Positions 61,616 to 64,000 of a stretch of DNA of 64,000 nt are shown in pieces. Source of the stretch: Pseudooceanicola atlanticus (GTDB lineage: Bacteria; Pseudomonadota; Alphaproteobacteria; Rhodobacterales; Rhodobacteraceae); the NCBI RefSeq assembly GCF_000768315.1, contig NZ_AQQX01000008.1, positions 62,001 through 126,000 of the forward strand. The letters run 5' to 3'. The position numbers were made by a program, and so were the translations under genes. Under the pieces are notes generated by a model. That model was not told the DNA's origin. It saw only the letters and a list, made by a program, of their open reading frames with translations, and made no database searches. The stretch's first letter is position 1. Each line of letters opens with the position of its first letter.

Positions 61616-62542
61616 TTATTTTGAGGCGCTTGGTCCAAGCGCGGCCAATTCTTGTGCAATCTTCGCCCCCAGCCGCGCGTTGTTGCGCACCAGCGCGATA
61701 TTGGTGTCCAGCGACCGGCCCCGCGTCAGGGTGAATATCCGATCCAGCAGGAAAGGCGTGACGGCCTTGGCCGTGATGCCCTGCGCGTCGGCCTCGGCCA
61801 GCGCTTCCAGAATGATCGGTTCGATTTCGTCCCGGGGGATTTCATCAACCTCGGGCACCGGGTTGGCGATCAGCTGACCACCGGGCACGGACATGGCGCC
61901 GCGCATCCTGTGCGCGCGTGCGATCTGGACCGGTTGGTCCAGCTGCAGGGGCGCGGGCAGGCCGCTGTCCCGGCTCCAGAAGGCGGGCAGGACGGGCTGT
62001 CCATAGGCGATGACCGGGACGCCCAGGGTTTCCAGCACTTCCAGCGTGCGCGGAATGTCGAGGATCGCTTTGGCGCCGGCGCAGATCACCGTCACCGGGG
62101 TCTGCGCCAGTTCCTGCAGGTCGGCCGAGATATCCATGCTGGATTCGGCCCCGCGATGGACGCCGCCGATACCGCCGGTGGCAAAGACCTCGATCCCGGC
62201 CAGATGCGCGGCGATCATGGTGGCGGCCACGGTGGTGGCCCCGGTGCCACCGGTCGCCATGCAGACGGGCAGGTCGGCGCGCGACAGCTTGGCCACGTTC
62301 CGGGCCTGCGCCAGGGCGTCCAGCTGCTCTGCCGTCAGCCCCACATGCAACACGCCCCCGATCACCGCGATGGTGGCGGGAATGGCGCTTTCGGCGCGAA
62401 TATCATCCTCGACCTGGCGGGCGGTTTCCAGGTTCTGCGGATAGGGCATGCCGTGGGTGATGATGGTGCTTTCGAGCGCCACGACGGGAGCATTTTTCGC
62501 CATGGCATCAGCTACTTCGGGCGACAGTTTCAGGTCATACAT
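61616..62542 (-). CDS. psuG: Pseudouridine-5'-phosphate glycosidase
   Basis: 308 residues. Landmarks: VVALESTIITHGMPYPQNLETARQVED, AIPATIAVIGGVLHVGLT, GGTGATTVAATMIAAHLAGIEVFATGGIGGVHRGAE, DISADLQELAQTPVTVICAGAKAILD. It splits pseudouridine 5'-phosphate to uracil and ribose 5-phosphate, using a Mn2+ ion and a lysine. It follows psuK by 15 bases, so the two act in sequence in pseudouridine salvage. Start ATG has a modest site (GGAAGCC). Length is typical. Confidence 0.95.
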   Translation of the reverse strand: MYDLKLSPEVADAMAKNAPVVALESTIITHGMPYPQNLETARQVEDDIRAESAIPATIAVIGGVLHVGLTAEQLDALAQARNVAKLSRADLPVCMATGGTGATTVAATMIAAHLAGIEVFATGGIGGVHRGAESSMDISADLQELAQTPVTVICAGAKAILDIPRTLEVLETLGVPVIAYGQPVLPAFWSRDSGLPAPLQLDQPVQIARAHRMRGAMSVPGGQLIANPVPEVDEIPRDEIEPIILEALAEADAQGITAKAVTPFLLDRIFTLTRGRSLDTNIALVRNNARLGAKIAQELAALGPSASK

Positions 62543-62557
62543 AAATCGGCTTCCGGG

Positions 62558-63451
62558 TCAGAGAGAGGTTTCGCCAGACACGTAACGCGCCGCGGCGGTC
62601 AGGGCGCGGTCCAGCGCCTCCTGACGCGGGGCGCCTTCGGCCTCGGCGGCGATATGGGCGGCCATGAAGGTGTCGCCGGCGCCGGTCACGCGGGTCACCA
62701 GCACCTCGGGCGGGGTGCCGATGACCAGGTCGCGCCCGTCGCATTCCGCGGCGGACCGGCCGCCATCGGTGACGGTGACGCGAGCGGCCCCCCGCGCGAT
62801 CAGGCCCTGCGCGGCGGTGGCGGCATCGTCGAAACTGGTCTGGCACAGCAGCCCGGCCTCTTCGAGGTTCACATAGAGCATCGCGCGGCCATGGGTCAGG
62901 AAGGGCCGCAGCCGTTCCGCCTTGCCCGGAGAGGCCGGGGCCACACGCAGATCCGCCGCGGCAAATGCGGGCGAGGAGGCGATGGTTTCCAGCAATTCGC
63001 GGGTCAGGTTGCCGTCCAGGGCGATCCGGCCCTGATAGGGGGCCTGCGCGTCACCCAACGGCCCTTCGGTCAGCGGGCGCAGGATCTTGGCACCCGCGGC
63101 TTCCAGCGAATGGGCGTCGGCAATGGCGGCGATCAGGCCATTGGCGCCCTCGACCGCCATGTAGCGATCCGTCGGCAGGTCGTCGGAGCGGTAGATATGC
63201 GCCAGGTCCATCCCGAGGCTTTCACATGCGCCGATCAGTTCGTCCCCCTCGGCATCGCGGCCGATGGCGGTCAGCAGGGCCGGGCGCAGGCCGAACCGCG
63301 CGGCGGCCATGGCGATGTTCATCGCGACGCCGCCGGGCAGGCGGGTGATGCGCCCCGGCACGTCCGATCCCTGCCGCATCACGCTGGCAGAGCGGCCGAT
63401 CACGTCCCAAAGGACGGATCCGATACACAGGATGTCGGGTGTCTGGCTCAT
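62558..63451 (-). CDS. psuK: PfkB-family pseudouridine kinase
   Basis: 297 residues. PfkB motifs are RLPGGVAMNIAMAAARFGLRPALLTAIGRDAEGDELI near the N-terminus and the C-terminal VTRVTGAGDTFMAAHIAA (GAGD, catalytic Asp). It phosphorylates pseudouridine, giving the substrate of the glycosidase next to it. Assignment as PsuK rather than another sugar kinase rests on the psuG partner. An intergenic hairpin, GCCGCC...GGCGGC, lies at 63452-63476, just upstream of its start. Confidence 0.9.
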   Translation of the reverse strand: MSQTPDILCIGSVLWDVIGRSASVMRQGSDVPGRITRLPGGVAMNIAMAAARFGLRPALLTAIGRDAEGDELIGACESLGMDLAHIYRSDDLPTDRYMAVEGANGLIAAIADAHSLEAAGAKILRPLTEGPLGDAQAPYQGRIALDGNLTRELLETIASSPAFAAADLRVAPASPGKAERLRPFLTHGRAMLYVNLEEAGLLCQTSFDDAATAAQGLIARGAARVTVTDGGRSAAECDGRDLVIGTPPEVLVTRVTGAGDTFMAAHIAAEAEGAPRQEALDRALTAAARYVSGETSL

Positions 63452-63489
63452 GCCGCCTTCTTGCCCTCAGGGCGGCAGCGGGGCAAGCG

Positions 63490-64000
63490 CTATCGCCGGG
63501 GCACCGCGAAGGTCATGTTGGCCCAGAGGCTTTCCCACATGACGTCCCGCTCCTGCGCTTCCGGCGAGGCCGGTTCGCGCAGCACGACGGAATCGATCTG
63601 GTAGGCCGTGCCGGGGGTCACCGGAAACCGCACGACGCCCTCGGCATCGGTATAGGCAATGGACTTGGTGACGTTGTCGTCTTCGGCCTTGGCCCAGATC
63701 TCGACCTGCACGTCGGGGCGGGGTTTGCCCTGATAGAGCAGGCGGGCCGAGAATTCGGTGATCGCGTCGGCATAGGGATTGGTCAGGGCGACGAATTCGG
63801 TCGGCAGGCCCGCGGCCACATCAGACCCTTCGCCCTCACCGCCGGCGATCAGCGTCTTGGAGAACCGCCAGTAACCTTCGGTCACGCCCTCCTGCGGCAG
63901 GCCGCGCTCCGCGTGGGCCTCTTCGAACCAGTCGAAATCCTTGTGCTCTGCGAAGAGCAGGGTCAGGTCCCACGTCTTGTAGGTCAGCTTGGACATGGTG
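63490..64000 (-). CDS. DUF4198-like protein, C-terminal fragment (cut by window edge)
   Basis: At least 170 residues of the C-terminal part, open to the window edge. TMSKLTYKTWDLTLLFAEHKDFDWFEEAHAERGLP, then PTEFVALTNPYADAITEFSARLLYQGKPRPDVQVEIWAKAEDDNVTKSIAYTDAEGVVRFPVTPGTAYQIDSVVLRE, has the beta-rich look of DUF4198 proteins (periplasmic, cobalt/nickel-related by annotation tradition). The N-terminus with any signal peptide is missing. An internal ATG at 63994-63996 is not the real start. Position upstream of psuK on the same strand suggests, but does not prove, a common operon. Confidence 0.65.
   Translation of the reverse strand, partial: TMSKLTYKTWDLTLLFAEHKDFDWFEEAHAERGLPQEGVTEGYWRFSKTLIAGGEGEGSDVAAGLPTEFVALTNPYADAITEFSARLLYQGKPRPDVQVEIWAKAEDDNVTKSIAYTDAEGVVRFPVTPGTAYQIDSVVLREPASPEAQERDVMWESLWANMTFAVPRR

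Overview
The window comes from a GC-rich alphaproteobacterium, almost certainly a member of the Rhodobacteraceae (Roseobacter group). The evidence is the iscR-suf operon with a cysteine-poor IscR, a circularly permuted two-piece tmRNA with tag ANDNRAPVALAA, alphaproteobacterial families (DUF4167, DUF4169, an alpha-type SspB, a Sinorhizobium-type phospholipid methyltransferase), CtrA-like boxes beside chemotaxis genes, and tight ATGA/TGATG-coupled operons. It reads as ordinary chromosome. I see no insertion sequence, prophage, CRISPR array, rRNA or tRNA. Both edge genes are cut.

Layout. 1-1462 (minus): a coupled operon of an alpha/beta hydrolase, a small unknown protein, a membrane protein and an HD hydrolase (cut). 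1463-11779 (plus): an Fe-S assembly operon, iscR - cysteine desulfurase - sufB - two FkbM-type methyltransferases - YbjQ-like protein - Rossmann-like protein - sufC - sufD - two Yip1-like membrane proteins - sufS. Its promoter carries two palindromes resembling an IscR site and an Irr (ICE) box. 11796-12839: a TetR regulator and thioesterase with an operator-like palindrome. 12863-16867: a two-component module of hybrid histidine kinase, a periplasmic molybdopterin-fold protein without cysteine, and a divergent NarL/FixJ-type regulator. 16989-26517: a chemotaxis cluster in two convergent transcripts, mcp-cheB-cheD and STAS-cheY-cheA-cheW-cheR-cheY-unknown, divided by a perfect terminator.

26626-29029: a methyl-transfer/one-carbon operon (PF13769-like small protein, MTHFR-like protein, pterin-dependent methyltransferase) with five 11-bp tandem repeats inside. 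29448-37571: a small winged-helix protein, Ppx/GppA, RlmE, a PAS/DHp protein without an ATPase domain, a Crp-family regulator, prfA-prmC and small nucleoid or unknown proteins. 37627-43425 (minus): heme membrane protein, DsbA-like isomerase, fumC, phospholipid methyltransferase, sspB, chrA and NIPSNAP. 43532-50401: ArsR-like regulator, tmRNA, tyrS/anmK, YitT, a PfpI-type protein and icd. 50505-58457: MFS efflux, GNAT, DsbA-like, DUF1330, acyl-CoA ligase, XRE-cupin regulator, ArsC and a YejA-like binding protein. 58537-64000: a predicted ~76-nt small RNA, bdhA with a patatin-like lipase (polyhydroxybutyrate metabolism), DUF502, psuK-psuG (pseudouridine catabolism) and a cut DUF4198-like gene.

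The least-described items are the predicted sRNA at 58572-58647, the periplasmic partner in the two-component module, the unknown chemotaxis protein at 21480-21875, the kinase-like PAS/DHp protein at 32275, the 11-bp repeat block at 27624, and the leader hairpin that covers the mcp ribosome binding site. All functional calls rest on reading the sequence and recalling families; no database search was run.
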